Below, in pieces: positions 32,429 to 43,527 of a stretch of 64,000 nt of DNA. Position 1 is the stretch's first letter; each line of letters opens with the position of its first letter. This DNA is from Trichosporon coremiiforme. Its lineage: Eukaryota; Basidiomycota; Tremellomycetes; Trichosporonales; Trichosporonaceae. Made by a program: the position numbers and the translations under genes. Location of the stretch: the NCBI GenBank assembly GCA_039545355.1, contig BCJJ01000002.1:1265956-1329955 (forward strand), written 5' to 3'. Under the pieces are notes generated by a model. That model saw only the letters and a list, made by a program, of their open reading frames with translations. It was not told the DNA's origin and made no database searches.

Positions 32429-33151
32429 TTACAGCCTCCCGGAGTCAGGAACCTCGTCCAACCTTACTCCGGCGAGGTACAGCAGCTCACGCTTGCTGAG
32501 CGTGTTTCGCTAGATTGTCAACTTCGCTCACCAGAATACTATGAACTCACAACTTCTTCTCGTGACCTGTGACTATGGGTCGTCGAGGGTGAGAGTGACC
32601 TCGGGGAGTGCCCTTCATCGCTCGGAGACAGTGACCCCGGGAAGGAAGAGTTCGGGACGCTCGAACAGGGAGAGGATTCTTCACTCTCCGTCAGGAGCTG
32701 CTGCGTAACCCCACCGGCCAGGCTCGTGACCTCGTGGTGGGGTGCGTCAATCCTGACTTGCACTGTTGGGGAGCGCAGTCGGGCCGGCCGTGGCGGGACC
32801 TCTGGCGCACCTTCTGGGCTGGTCGCCCTGCTCTGCTCGTCCGCTTCGACCAGCCGCTCATAGACTTGGCCGTCGATGTTCGTGAGCTCCAGAGTCCAAC
32901 TCGTCGTCGTACAGTCCTCGATGTCCTCGCCGTCGATGTCGAACTACGACGTTAGTGCCAGAGCAAGAGTGAGGATTCACCTCTGGCTCGACCTGCTTGG
33001 CCGAGTACCGCTTGTACTTCAGGCCGTTCACCGCACCGATCAGCTGCGTGATGCGGTACCGCCGGCGGCTCCGCTTGTGCTCTCGTCGGGCCTGAAGGTG
33101 CCGATAGACGCTCACGCTCGTCTCGAGGGCGCTGCTGATGCTGGGCGACAT
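32429..33151 (-). CDS. Small basic orphan protein, unknown function
   Basis: Three exons, 33151-32981, 32943-32551, 32509-32429; 214 residues. No family recognised. The N-terminal third (about 1-57) is strongly basic and helical (HLQARREHKRSRRRYR, then GLKYKRYSAKQ). The middle is acidic (FDIDGEDIEDC), and the rest is Ser/Pro/Glu-rich with many Ser-Pro pairs, so probably disordered and phosphorylated. The start has ACACC context and a TATA-like element about 80 bases upstream. The last intron is supported by GTGAGT and TTGAC-AATCTAG; if it is not spliced the protein stops four codons into it at 32539. The first donor could instead be nine bases upstream, in frame. Confidence 0.5.
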
Positions 33152-33720
33152 GGTGTAGCGTTCAGATGTAAACTCTGAGGATGTAGATCCTGATGTTTTC
33201 TCTTCGTCGATCACGTACACCGCCGTTGCTATATATAATCCGCCTCGTAAATGGGACCTGATTCATGCTGAGAAAGCAGCCCGGTTAACATTCCACAACC
33301 ACAAGTTGGGGTCATTGCAAGCCGAGTAGGAATTTCAGTGGATATATCGATGACCGAGACGACTGAGGAGCGCAACAGATGACTGAGCTGAGCTCCGCGG
33401 GCGCCGCTGCGATGCGTTCGCAGATCAGACAATCAGTTACGATCGTCACAAATAAAGTAGTGTGCAGAATGCATGCGAGACATTGCGAGGTCATCGAGAC
33501 GGGAGCCATGGAGCCCCCCGGCAGAGGTGCGGCAGAGGGCATATGATACAATTGGTTCCGTTAATGACGGGAAAGTACGTGTGAATGGCTCTGGCCAATG
33601 GGCCAACCACACGCCTAAACTCCCACTTGGTCATGCGTCGCGCGAGGTCCGCTGGCAGTGCCGACGAGAGGTGCAACGAGATCATCACCATCCCTCCAAA
33701 ACCCATCATCCCAGCCCGCC
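33152..33720. other. Divergent promoter region, 569 bp
   Basis: Shared 5' region of the orphan basic protein (minus) and NAC-alpha (plus). Apart from the TATA-like element no feature is recognised. Confidence 0.4.
33231..33238 (-). promoter_or_regulatory. TATA-like element
   Basis: ATATATAA on the plus strand (TTATATAT for the minus-strand gene), 80-87 bases upstream of the ATG at 33151. Position and sequence suit a core promoter; no experimental support. Confidence 0.4.
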
Positions 33721-34399
33721 ATGTCGATTGAGAACCTTTCCCTCGAGGACAACGCCGCCGCCGGCACCACCGTCGAGATCCACTCGCGCCCCGAGCGCAA
33801 GGCCCGCAAGCAGCTCGAGGGTCTCGGCCTCAAGAAGGTTCCCGGAATCCAGCGCGTCACCCTCCGCCGCCCTAAGAACGTCCTCCTCGTCGTCGCCGAG
33901 CCCGAGGTCTACAAGGCCCCCGGATCTGACTGCTACATCGTCTTCGGCGAGGCCAAGGTCGAGGACCCCACTTCGGCTGCCCAGATCGCCGCCCAGCAGC
34001 AGCTCCAGGCTTCCACCGCCGCTGCCCAGGCTGCCCACGCCGCCGGTGGCTTCAAGGACGGTGTCCCCAAGTCGCTTGAGGAGCTGATGGGTGGAGAGGA
34101 GTGAGTTGGGCAAACGGAGAATGGGAACTGACAGCAGCGCCCCCGAGCTCGAGGGCTCTGACGAGAAGAAGCCTGCCGGAAAGGTCGGAGAGGACGACGT
34201 CAAGCTCGTCATGGCCCAGACCGGCTGCACCGAGGAGAAGGCCAAGGAGGCTCTTGCCGCCGAGAACGGCGACCTCATCAACGCCAGTGAGTGTCAGAAA
34301 CGGCTGACCCGGTTCAGAAAAAGAGCCAGCCGTCGGCGATCTGCGCGCATGACCCCGAGCACGAGCTAACATTTCACAGTCATGCGCATTGGCTCTTAA
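33721..34399 (+). CDS. EGD2: Nascent polypeptide-associated complex subunit alpha
   Basis: Three exons, 33721-34100, 34138-34286, 34380-34399; 182 residues. NAC-alpha pairs with NAC-beta at the ribosome exit tunnel and screens nascent chains from wrongful ER targeting. The NAC domain is clear at about 22-90 ([20 protein letters not shown], then [15 protein letters not shown] and YIVFGEAK). A UBA domain closes the protein (about 145-180: [20 protein letters not shown], then NGDLINAIM). An Ala/Gln-rich linker joins them. The final exon adds only six residues plus stop. The strong codon bias (C/G third positions) is as expected for an abundant protein. Confidence 0.96.
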
Positions 34400-34661
34400 A
34401 ACACCGGTGCGACGACCGGCAAAGAAGAGTGTCGCGGACGACGCAGCGGGCGCAGCGGGTAATAGTAGATATACATTGGTCCCATGCATCTATGCGTGAG
34501 AGGTAGACTAGGGAGAGCCATAAGCGGTTGCAGTTGCGGTAGGGTATGACGTGACAGGAAGGAAATGGGACGGTGGTCGTGTGGCCCGCCGGCGAGGCCC
34601 CGGCGCTCGCGGCTCAAGGTTCAGCATGCTTCAACAACTCTAGACGTTCGGTCGAATGCGT

Positions 34662-35243
34662 CTACTGCTCGCGGCTCTGGCTCCGGAACTGCAGGTCAGC
34701 TAGGTCGCGAAGCTCCAATAGCTAGGACTTACGATGTCGCGGAGCTGGCCGTTCGCCTCCTCGACCTGTCGGTCATAGTACTTCTGCTTCTTCTGCAGGC
34801 TCGAGATGTCGTCGCCGAGCGACGTCTCGAGCGACTTGTGTCGGCCGTTGATGGAGGAGCGAGACTGTTCAATAAACCTGAGATCAGCTGTCATACACAA
34901 AGGGTCCCCAGCCTTCGAAGGCTACCGAACACGTGCTGCCGAACACGCTTGGACATGCGGCGGAGAGCAGTCCGACAACCTGCTGCGAGCACCACTCACA
35001 TCTTGCCGACACCACGGTACAGCTTTCCCTCTCCCTCGGGCACGCTAGCCAGTTCCCGCATGGTGAGCTCAAGGATCTTCTTCTCCTTCTCCTTCTGCTG
35101 GATCTGGGCGCGGACGATAGCGCTCTGGCGCTGGCCGTTGATGGCCTGCGTCTGGATCTGCTGCAGGATCTGATTTCGAGTCAGCTGAAGGACCTGTGCT
35201 GCTAGCTCACCTTGCGCAGCGTGTCGTCGGAGAGGTTGGACAT
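34662..35243 (-). CDS. PFD1: Prefoldin subunit 1
   Basis: Four exons, 35243-35211, 35169-35000, 34877-34733, 34688-34662; 124 residues, the usual size of eukaryotic prefoldin 1. Prefoldin is a six-subunit cytosolic chaperone that hands unfolded actin and tubulin to CCT. The beta-type subunit layout is visible: an N-terminal helix (ILQQIQTQAINGQRQSAIVR, then QQKEKEKKILELTMREL), a short hairpin with YRGVGKMF, and a C-terminal helix (SLQKKQKYYDRQVEEANGQL). The third coding junction (AT|G for Met) restores the GKMF motif typical of the family. The 122-nt intron before exon 3 is longer than the others. Confidence 0.9.
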
Positions 35244-35468
35244 GGTCGGTGATGGTGCAGAACGCTCAAGCCTGCATCCTCGCGATCGACCATGTTCCGT
35301 GGTTCCTCGATGACATCGCGCCAACTAGCCATTTTGCTCCCGCTCCTCCATTGCCCTCAGGGCGCGTACGGTGGTTAACGCGACTCGAGGTGGAGGGTGG
35401 AGGTGGTTCAACAATAACAGACGCTGCGGGCACGAACCTCGCCACTGCATACACAACCACAGAGCAAC

Positions 35469-36890
35469 ATGGCGCCCTCCGTCGTTAACCTGGACGTGTT
35501 TCTTGCTGATCCGACGTCTCCCGCCGCTCTCGACGAGGCGCGCAAAGCCGCCGAGTCTCTCATCCTCACCGGCGCTCTCGTTGTGCGGGACTCGCGCGCG
35601 CCGGCTGAAGCAAATGACCGCTTCCTCGACCTCTTCGAGGACTATTTCGCGTTGCCCGACGAGCAGCTGAGGAAAGATGAGCGCCCAGAACTGGGGTACC
35701 AGGTCGTAGGTTTGGTTCCCTTATCCGCTGACCTTTGCGCAGGGCGTCACGCTCGAGAACACGGAGAAGCCCAAGTGCAGCCGAGACGACGAGTGTCAGG
35801 CCGTCATTGCCGGACTGGAGCCGTCAGAACGCCCGCTCGACATGAGCGGTGACCACGCAGACCCCAAGTGCCGGTGAGCTAGCTAATTCTCCTCGGAAAG
35901 CATAAGCTGACGGCAGTTTCTTCCACCGCATGACGGAGAAACCGCCGTACGAATCCAAGTTCCCGTATTCAACTGCGCCGAATGTGGTACCCGAGGCGTT
36001 CAAGGACACCTGGGAGGGAAGGGTCGACGAGTGGGGAGGATTTCTCAAGCAGGCGTAGGTTAAGTGTGCCTTTTCTACGCTAACCGTCAGTGTCGAGGGT
36101 GTCGCTCGCATGGTGGCTGTTGGCCTCGGACTGGAGGAGACCGCGTTCACCGACGCGGGTCGTTACGGGTGAGCTAGCTTCTTTGCTGTGCATAGCTGAC
36201 AGATAGATCCCACCTGCTGGCACCGACAGCGACTGACCTGGAGAAGTACGGCCAGCTGAACACGTACGTGGCTGACGAAGTGCCCACAGCTGACATCAGA
36301 ATCTACGCCGGCTTCCACACTGATCTGAACTTCCTGACCATTCACGGTCAGTCGAGGTATCCCGGGCGTGAGTTGTCCAAAGCCGCACGATAACTGACCC
36401 CCAGTGAACATCTGGGCGAGAAATACAGGGCAGCGCATTCCTGCGAAGGTTCCGGAGGGCTGTCTCCTCGTACAGGCTGGCAAGCAGCTCGAATGGCTTA
36501 GCGGCGGTCTTATCAAGGGTGAGCTGCCTCGCCTACCTGCACTTAGCTAACACCAGCCGGCTTCCATGAGGTGATCTGCAATGAGGCGACTCTTGCTGTA
36601 GGTTCGGAGGCAACGTCGTAACCTGACATGCAGGCTATCGAGCGACGCAAGGCCCAGCACCCCGATCGACCATCGATCCGTATCTCCTCAACTTTCTTCT
36701 GGCATCTGACGCCCGACTACCACCTCGCGGCTCTGCCGGACCTTCGCAAGCGCGCCGAGGGCCGCTTTGGCCCGCAGAAGTCGTATAGCGAGATGCTCGT
36801 CGGCGATCAAGTCCGACAGTAAGCTAATACGCGTGCGCATTGAAGCTGACTGAGAACAGGGAGCTTGGCCTCATCGCCCTCATGTCGTAG
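35469..36890 (+). CDS. 2-oxoglutarate/Fe(II)-dependent dioxygenase, isopenicillin N synthase-like
   Basis: Nine exons: 35469-35702, 35743-35873, 35917-36054, 36091-36168, 36207-36367, 36405-36518, 36557-36597, 36634-36818, 36860-36890; 370 residues, all joins in frame. The jelly-roll core has the Fe ligands: His-Thr-Asp in GFHTDLNFLTIHG (about 255-268) and a distal His in AGFHEV (about 316). The 2-oxoglutarate-anchoring Arg-x-Ser is in IRISSTFFW (about 340). The N-terminus resembles the DIOX_N part of this superfamily (LILTGALVVRDSR, then DYFALPDEQLRKDERPELGY). Substrate is unknown; fungal members act in secondary metabolism or on small hydrophobic acids. Introns are 36-43 nt. Whether it works with a neighbour is not evident. 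Confidence 0.85.
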
Positions 36891-36954
36891 ACCTTCTTAT
36901 GTGTGTATGCATCTTACAACGTAATGTTATGCCTAATGGCCTAATCGACCTAAA

Positions 36955-37512
36955 TTACACCTTCGCCGTCTCCATCTCCTCGAGCTGGGCGACGAGCGCG
37001 TCCATCGGATCCGCCTCGACCTGTTTCACGGGCGAGCTCGTGACGGGCCCAGTCGTGTGTCTCTCCGCGACGTCCTTCTGCTTATGCGTCGGCGCAAGAA
37101 TTGAGCCGGAGTGGTATCCTGGCGCTTTGCGGTTCAGCTCTTCCCGTTCCTTGCGCTCCTCCTCAGCTTCGCGGTCGTGCAGCGCCTTGGCGTTGCGTGC
37201 CCGCCGCTCGGCGATCGCGACATGCGGAGGGGGCTGCAAGCTTAGAACATGCTGCTCGAGTGTGAATGGGTAGACAAACTGAGGTCAGCTCATAAGAACA
37301 GCCTCTCGACAGCTCGACAGAACGCACGTAAGCGGTGATGTCGTCCGGTAACGGATGGATGTCGGTGGGGAGCTGGACGGGTGGTGGCAACCACAGTGAC
37401 GGGCTTTTGATGAGCGGCACAGTCGCTGCCGCCGCGTACTGTTCGGGAATGGGGCCTGTCTTGTTAGCTACCGGAAGTTCCGCTTGGCTATCTCACCTAT
37501 CTGCGAAGCCAT
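36955..37512 (-). CDS. Small conserved-looking soluble protein, unknown function
   Basis: Three exons, 37512-37497, 37455-37328, 37278-36955; 155 residues. I do not recognise it. Features: a short N-terminal segment MASQIG, a Pro-rich region (LWLPPPVQLPTDIHPLP), then DITAY-FVYPFTLEQHVL and PPPHVAIAERR. A charged helix of about 30 residues (RARNAKALHDREAEEERK) leads to APGYHSGSILAPT, and the C-terminal end is acidic (DPMDALVAQLEEME). Aromatic and proline motifs flanking a charged helix suggest a peptide adaptor rather than an enzyme. Its stop lies 64 bp from the stop of the oxygenase gene. Exon 1 is only 16 nt. Confidence 0.6.
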
Positions 37513-37782
37513 CAAGTGTTCGTTAGCAACATGGATGACGCACCGTTCGATGGCCTTCAACGTGATCGAGCGATTAGGAATGGTCGCCGCCGCTGACTAG
37601 CCGGATTAGGACATCATCCTAATCAAGATTCATCAGTCATGGTAATCTCAGGAACCACCACACGTGGCCCTTTTTGTCACGTGAAGGCACCGAGTCGAGG
37701 AAAGACAATGTCTAGACGTCGGTGAGGAAGGACCAAAGCTCTGCTAGACTGCAGCATCGACCAAAGATCGCTCAGCGACACG

Positions 37783-39244
37783 ATGGCGTCTGAGGCTCTC
37801 CAAGTGAGCTCAACTCCTCATACGCTAGCTGACATTCAGAAAGCGGACCCGAGTGCGCGTCTCGTTGAGGCGCTCGTGCTGCGCCTGCGGCGACGGTGAG
37901 CTCAGTCGGTGACTTCAGCTGACGAAACAGACAGATTGTGGGATCGCGAAATGTCGCGCTCGCGACGGCGGCGCTTATCCAGAACGTGGTCCGATCGGTC
38001 AAGTACACGACGATTGACGAGCTGCTCGCCGTGATCCGGAGTATCGGGAAGCGGCTGATCGACGCGAACCCGAAGGAGCTGGCCAGCGGGAACATTGTGC
38101 GGCGTATCATTCGTCTGATCAGGGAGGAGTATCGTGCCGCGGCCGCTGCGCACCGTTCGCAGCCCCCCTCGATTCCGGGCACTCCAGGAGCCGGCGCGTA
38201 CTCTCCGGCCATTTTCACCGGACCCGCGCACTACTTCGGCGCCCAGAGCCCCGGCTCCGCCCCCGGCTCGGGAGGTATCACGCGGCAGGCGTCGCTGTCC
38301 AACTTCGTCGCGATGCGGCACAACAAGGTGCAGTTTGAGCGCTCGGCGAGCGGAGCCGGCAGCGTGCTCGACCTGAGCCAGAGCACGTCGGCTTTGTTCG
38401 CTACGCCGCCGCGCGTGGTCCAGAACATGCAGCGCGAGCGCCAGGCCAGCTCTGGCGGCATGGACTGGGACGAGGCGCAGGCGCGCGAGCGCGACGAGTT
38501 TGCGCGTCAGGCGTCCAAGCTCAAGCCGGTCCTGATCCAGGCCATCGACGAGGTCATCAACGAGCTCGAGACGACGCACGAGGACGTCGCCCGCGGCGCG
38601 CGTGAGCACATCCACTCGTCCGAGGTCATCCTCACGCTCGGCCACAGCGGCACCGTCATCAGCTTCCTGAAGAGCGCCTTCCGTGATCGCAAGTTTACGG
38701 TTATCGTGCTCGAGTCCGCACCCGGATTCTCGGGCCAGCTCACCGCCAAGGAGCTTTCCGAAGCCGGCATCCCCACCTTCCTCGTCCCTGACAGCTCGGT
38801 CCACGCCGTCATGCCGAGAGTCACAAAGGTCATCCTCGGTGCGCACTCGGTGAGCGCGAACGGTGGCCTGTTCGCCCTCGGCGGGAGCCTGGCGGCCACG
38901 CTCGCCGCGCGCACCCACGCCAAGCCCGTCGTCGTCACCACCGGCCAGTTCAAGTTCGCCCCCGCGTGGAACCTGTATCACGAGTACGACGCTATCGACT
39001 TCCAGGGTCCCGGTCCCGTCATCGGCTACGACCACACGGGAGGCGGCGGCGGATACGAGAACGTCGAGGTCACTGACCCCCACTACGACTACATCCGCCC
39101 CGAGCTCATCAACCTGTACGCGACCAATGTGTAAGTTGCTAAAGACTCGATGTAGTCAAACTGACACCCAGCGGCGACCACCCCCCGTCGTACATCTACC
39201 GTCTCATCAAGGAGGCGTACGACGACGAGGACATCGAGCTCTGA
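37783..39244 (+). CDS. GCD7: Translation initiation factor eIF2B subunit beta
   Basis: Four exons, 37783-37803, 37840-37895, 37931-39130, 39172-39244; 449 residues. eIF2B is the guanine-exchange factor for eIF2; beta belongs to the regulatory alpha/beta/delta core that senses phosphorylated eIF2. Family blocks seen: N-terminal helices (ALATAALIQNVVRSVKYTTI, then GNIVRRIIRLIREEYR), and a Rossmann-like C-terminal domain with ILTLGHSGTVISFLKSAF, VIVLESAPGFSGQ and TKVILGAHSVSANGGLFALG. The end has YDYIRPELINLYATN and a C-terminal IYRLIKEAYDDEDIEL. A Ser/Pro/Gly-rich insert lies between the two halves (about 105-165). The very short first exon (7 codons) is supported by in-frame joins and consensus introns. 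Confidence 0.93.
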
Positions 39245-39350
39245 GCTTGAACTTGCAGAGTAGATTTTTTCATCCATAATGCCAAGATGTACGTATGCAG
39301 CTATGCAGGGTATCTATATATCTAAAGTTGTTGCGTGGTTAATGTGCGGT

Positions 39351-42300
39351 TTACACGAGAGCCTGCGCCTGCTCTCTGGCTCTGATCTTCTTCTCGAGAC
39401 GCTCGCCCAGCTGCCTCAGTCTCCTGTCCTCCTCCCATCCCTCCCAGCCCTCCTTGTTGCCAGGTCCAAACTTGGTCTTCATCGCCTCCCACGCGTGCCA
39501 CACGGCGTGAAGATCACCGTTCGTCACGCGCGACCACGCGAGCAGGGCGAAGTAGACGCCTTTGGGCGCCGGCGCCGCGCGCCCAGGGACACCCTTACCA
39601 GGCTCCAGCGTCAGGAAGCTCTGGAAGATCTGGTCGAACGCCTCGAGCGTCCAGTGGTTGGGCACCTCGTCGACCTTGCTCTTGCCGCGGATGGCGTCGA
39701 AGAAGCCCGTCGCGCGCCTTCGCTTGATCTCGTACAGCGTGCTCTGGGACGCGAACTCGATCAGCGGTGGGAAGAGCTCGGATGCCGCGCCTGCTTCGCC
39801 CTCGAGGATCTTGCCGAAACGCCCGAAGCCGCGGAAGAGCGAGACGTAGTTTGCGACGACGGATGGGTGTCCCCGCGCAAGCAGCTGCTGCATCGTCGTC
39901 AGGGCCGAGATCAGGTCGCCGTGGTACGTGTACGCCGAGAGCATGAGGTAGAATGTCTGCTTGCTGGGCGGAAGCTCGCACAGCTCCTCGATCAGGCCGA
40001 TCGGAAGCTCAGCGATCGCGTGCGAGTACGTCGTCGTCTCCTCAGGTGGGTTTATCGACGTGTAGAGGGCGCCGGCGACGTCCATCCGCTTTGCGACAGC
40101 TGCGAGCCAGATGGCAACGTTGACGAGCACTATCTTGTCCTCCTTCAGCGGCACCTTGGGCAGCGCGCGCTCGAGCTCGACCAGGAACGCCGCCGTCCGG
40201 TTGTACATCGCGCCATACGTCAGCACGCGCGACAGGTACGACCAGCTGTCCGGTTCGAAGCCCTCGCCGATCATCTTGTTCCACCAGAACTCGGTGCGTT
40301 CCGGGTGCCGCGACAAAGCGGCCAGGTACAGGATGTGGTTCAGACCCCGACGGTACTGCTCCCTCCTAGCTGGATCAGAGGGAGCTGAGCGAAAAGACTG
40401 CAGGAATTGGCGTTCCGCCTTCTTCAGGTCGCTCCGGTTCACGCTCCGCTTGTGCTTCGCTGATGATACCAGCATTGACAGCTCGAGTCCGCGAGGCACG
40501 TGCTGCTGGTCGCCGACGACGTCACGCAGCGCGTTCACGACAGTCTCGAAGCGCTCGTGCGCCTGCCGCTGAAACTTGCGGCTTGAGTTGCGGTCAAGTG
40601 CGTGCACGGCCTTTGCAATCGCCTCCAGCTCCGGCGCGGTGAACAGTGGTGACGGCGAGGACAGGTAGAGGCGCGTGAAGTCGCCGAACAGCTTGTTCGA
40701 CGTTTGTCCGCGCGGCTGCTGCTCGACTTGCCGGTAGATTGTACCGAGGATTTCGGAACGATTCTGGGGCGCCATCGTCGGCCGCCCAATGGGAACGGGG
40801 TCGGTAATCTCGCTGTCCTCGGCGAGCTCAGCGAGCGACGCCGGAGGCGCCGGCACAACCTCCTGCAGCCACGCCTCGTCAGAGCGAGGGTCCCGCGCGT
40901 GAGTAGCATATGTCCTCGGTCGCTGGGAGAGCACATTGTAGAACGCCGTCTGCGGCACCTCGATGTTGCCAGCAAGCTTCTTCAGACGCTTCTTTCCCTC
41001 CTTCTGCTTATTCAGGTGCTTCAGCTTGCGCTCGTAGTGACCACCGTACAGGCCCGCCGTCACATCCTTGCGCATGGCGGACAGACTTGCACGCGCGACG
41101 ATCTTGCTGCCGACCGCGGCCTGGATGGCGAGCTCGAAGAGCTGACGGGGCATTTCCTCCCCTGAGATCGTCAGTTACTGTTTGGTACGGCGAGATCACA
41201 ACTCACTCAGCTTCGCGACCCATGCCTTTCCTATTCTCTGCGCGTCGTCTTTATGCACGATCATGGCGAGGGCGTCGACGGGCTTAGAGTTCAGGAGCAT
41301 GTTGAGCTTGACGAGCTTGGACTTCTTGTACCCCGCCTCCTCGTAGTCGAACGAGGCGAATCCGGACGAGGCGCTCTTCAGGTCGGAGAAGAAGTCGGTC
41401 ACAATTTCGGACAGCGGGAACTCGTAGCGGAGGAGAACGCGGTCGGACCCATCCAGGTGGCGGTACTCGAGCTGGTTTCCACGGTACTTGGCACAGAGTT
41501 CGAACATGTCGCCGATGTACTCGGACGGCACGAAGATGGTCGCGTTCACATAAGGCTCCTCGACGTGCGCGACGCGTGTCTTCGTGTCCGTCGTCTCAGG
41601 GAAGTCGGCGGGATTCGAGACATACTCCTCCTTGCCGTAGGTGTACACGACCTTGTATGGCACTGTCGGGGCGGTGACGATGACGTTGGATGCGTACTCG
41701 TCCTCGAGACGCTGGCGGAAGACGTCCATGTGCAGCGTACCGAGGAAGCCGAGGCGGAAGCCCTGGCCGAGCGCGGCCGACGTCTCCTTCTCGATCGTGA
41801 CCGAGCGGTCGTTCAGCGTCAGGCGCTCGATCGACTCCTCGAGGAGCGGGAATTCAGCACTGTCAACGGGGAAGACTCCCGCGAACACCATCGCCTTCAT
41901 CGGCTTGAAGCCAGGTAGCGGCTCGACCTTCTGGTTCGCAAGGCAGACCGTGTCGCCGATGTGCGCCTCGGCCGAGTTCTTCATGTTGCACACGACGTAG
42001 CCGACCTGGCCCTCACGAAGTGCCTCGACGGGCACCTCATCGGGGTTCTGGATACCGACCTCGAGCACGTCGTACTTCTTCCCGGCCTGGAGGAAGGACA
42101 CCTTGTCGCCCTTCTTCAGCGAGCCGGAAACGATGCGCACAAGAGACACGACACCCCGGAAGCGGTCGTAACTGAGAGTTAGACCAAAAACCTGGCGGCC
42201 AACTCACAAGGTGTCAAAAACGAGAGCGCGGAGCTTATTGTCGCCCTCCCACTTCGGGGACGGAAGCTTGTCGATGATGTTGTGAAGCACCGCGTCGACG

Positions 42301-42786
42301 CCGAGACCGCTTTTGGCCGAAATGTGCATGTGGTTCTCAGCGGGGAGGCCAAGCGAGCTTTCAATTTCCTCACTCGTCTCCTCGGGGTACGCATGCGGCA
42401 GGTCGACCTTGTTGATGACGGGGAGGAGCTTGAGCTTGGCCTCCTCGGCGACATGGAACACACTGAGCGTCTGCGCCTGGATGCCCTGCGTGCTGTCGAC
42501 GAGCAGGAGACCGCCCTCACAAGCACCCAGGGAGCGGGACACCTCATAACTGAAGTCGACGTGACCGGGCGTGTCGATCAGGTTGACGAGGTACTTCTTC
42601 CCGTCCGTGTGCGTCAAGATGATGGACACGGTCTGCGCCTTGACCGTGATGCCGCGCTCGCGCTCGACCTTGAGCTTGTCCAGGAACTGTGGCGACGCCT
42701 CGGCCGGCACCGTGTTCGTCATCTGTCTGTCAGCTAAATAGCTCCCTAAGTCAGCTCACCTGGAGCAGACGGTCCGCCAGTGTCGA

Positions 42787-42818
<32 letters not shown>

Positions 42819-43115
42819 GATTCCTGACGTCAGCTCGCGGCACGTTCTGGGAGCTCACCTGATACGCTCGGGCGGGAACTGGCTCATGTCAATCTTCTTG
42901 GCCGGCTCCTTGTCCTTTTTGTCCTTTGCAGGCTTCGCGGCGGCGGCGGGGGAAGATGTCGCGAACCCGCGCATCTGGCGAGGAAGGACCGCCGAACTCG
43001 CGAGTGCTCGTGGGGTTCGGCCCAGGATCTGCGCCGTCGCGACGCGGGGTGGGCCCGCCATCGACGCCCGAGGCTTGACAGTCCAGAGCCGCGCTGCGGC
43101 TCTTAACTGTCTCAT
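39351..43115 (-). CDS. GUF1: GUF1 (LepA/EF4) fused in frame to a PPR-like protein
   Basis: Five exons: 43115-42859, 42823-42760, 42722-42208, 42171-41207, 41161-39351; 1203 residues. Residues 1 to about 680 are complete mitochondrial GUF1: Arg-rich presequence, G1 HIDHGKST, G3 DTPGHVDF, G4 NKVD, G5 SAKSG, the LepA insert ([20 protein letters not shown]) and the LepA C-terminal domain ([20 protein letters not shown], then [11 protein letters not shown]). GUF1 back-translocates or remodels stalled mitoribosomes. Where GUF1 normally ends (after [10 protein letters not shown]) the frame continues with no stop for about 520 residues of helical repeats, such as [20 protein letters not shown] and [20 protein letters not shown], that look like pentatricopeptide (PPR) units. 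PPR proteins bind organellar RNA, so both halves fit mitochondrial translation. No in-frame ATG lies near the junction. Confidence 0.85.
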
Positions 43116-43527
43116 GTTGTTGTTGTAGAGGAGTCGGAGTGCACTCTCGGTTCACCGATCTCCCTTTCTTTCAACTTGCGCTCGGAAATCCCATTTGCCT
43201 CGCGTGGGTGGTCCTCGAGCGGAGAAGTCTCTTCAACTCCGCAGTCTGCTCGTTCCTAATGCTCAAACGAGTTTGTAATCTCACCCTATTTCCAATTAGT
43301 TTATATTAGGATACGCTAAATGAGCACCGGGGCAAGCGGGTAAATACCACGTGCAACCGGTCGATCACCACTGGCATGACGAACTGTTGACGTGCTCGCC
43401 CTCTTCGCTATTCCGAAATTGGCGGTTCATATACCGACCGGCTGGCATGCTCAGCAGGGGGGTACGCTTGCTTTACTGCCTGCTCCTCGCTCTTAGCATC
43501 TTCATCTACACAAAAGAGAGCAAAGCA
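43116..43527. other. Divergent promoter region, 412 bp
   Basis: Shared 5' region of GUF1-PPR (minus) and cysteine synthase (plus), with an AT-rich patch near 43260-43320 (TTTCCAATTAGTTTATATTA). No further feature recognised. Confidence 0.45.

Noticed and set aside
37902..39083. 393-codon minus-strand frame
   Set aside because: Antisense to eIF2B-beta; no motif and an implausible composition.
39279..40388. 369-codon plus-strand frame
   Set aside because: Antisense to the PPR part of the GUF1 fusion.
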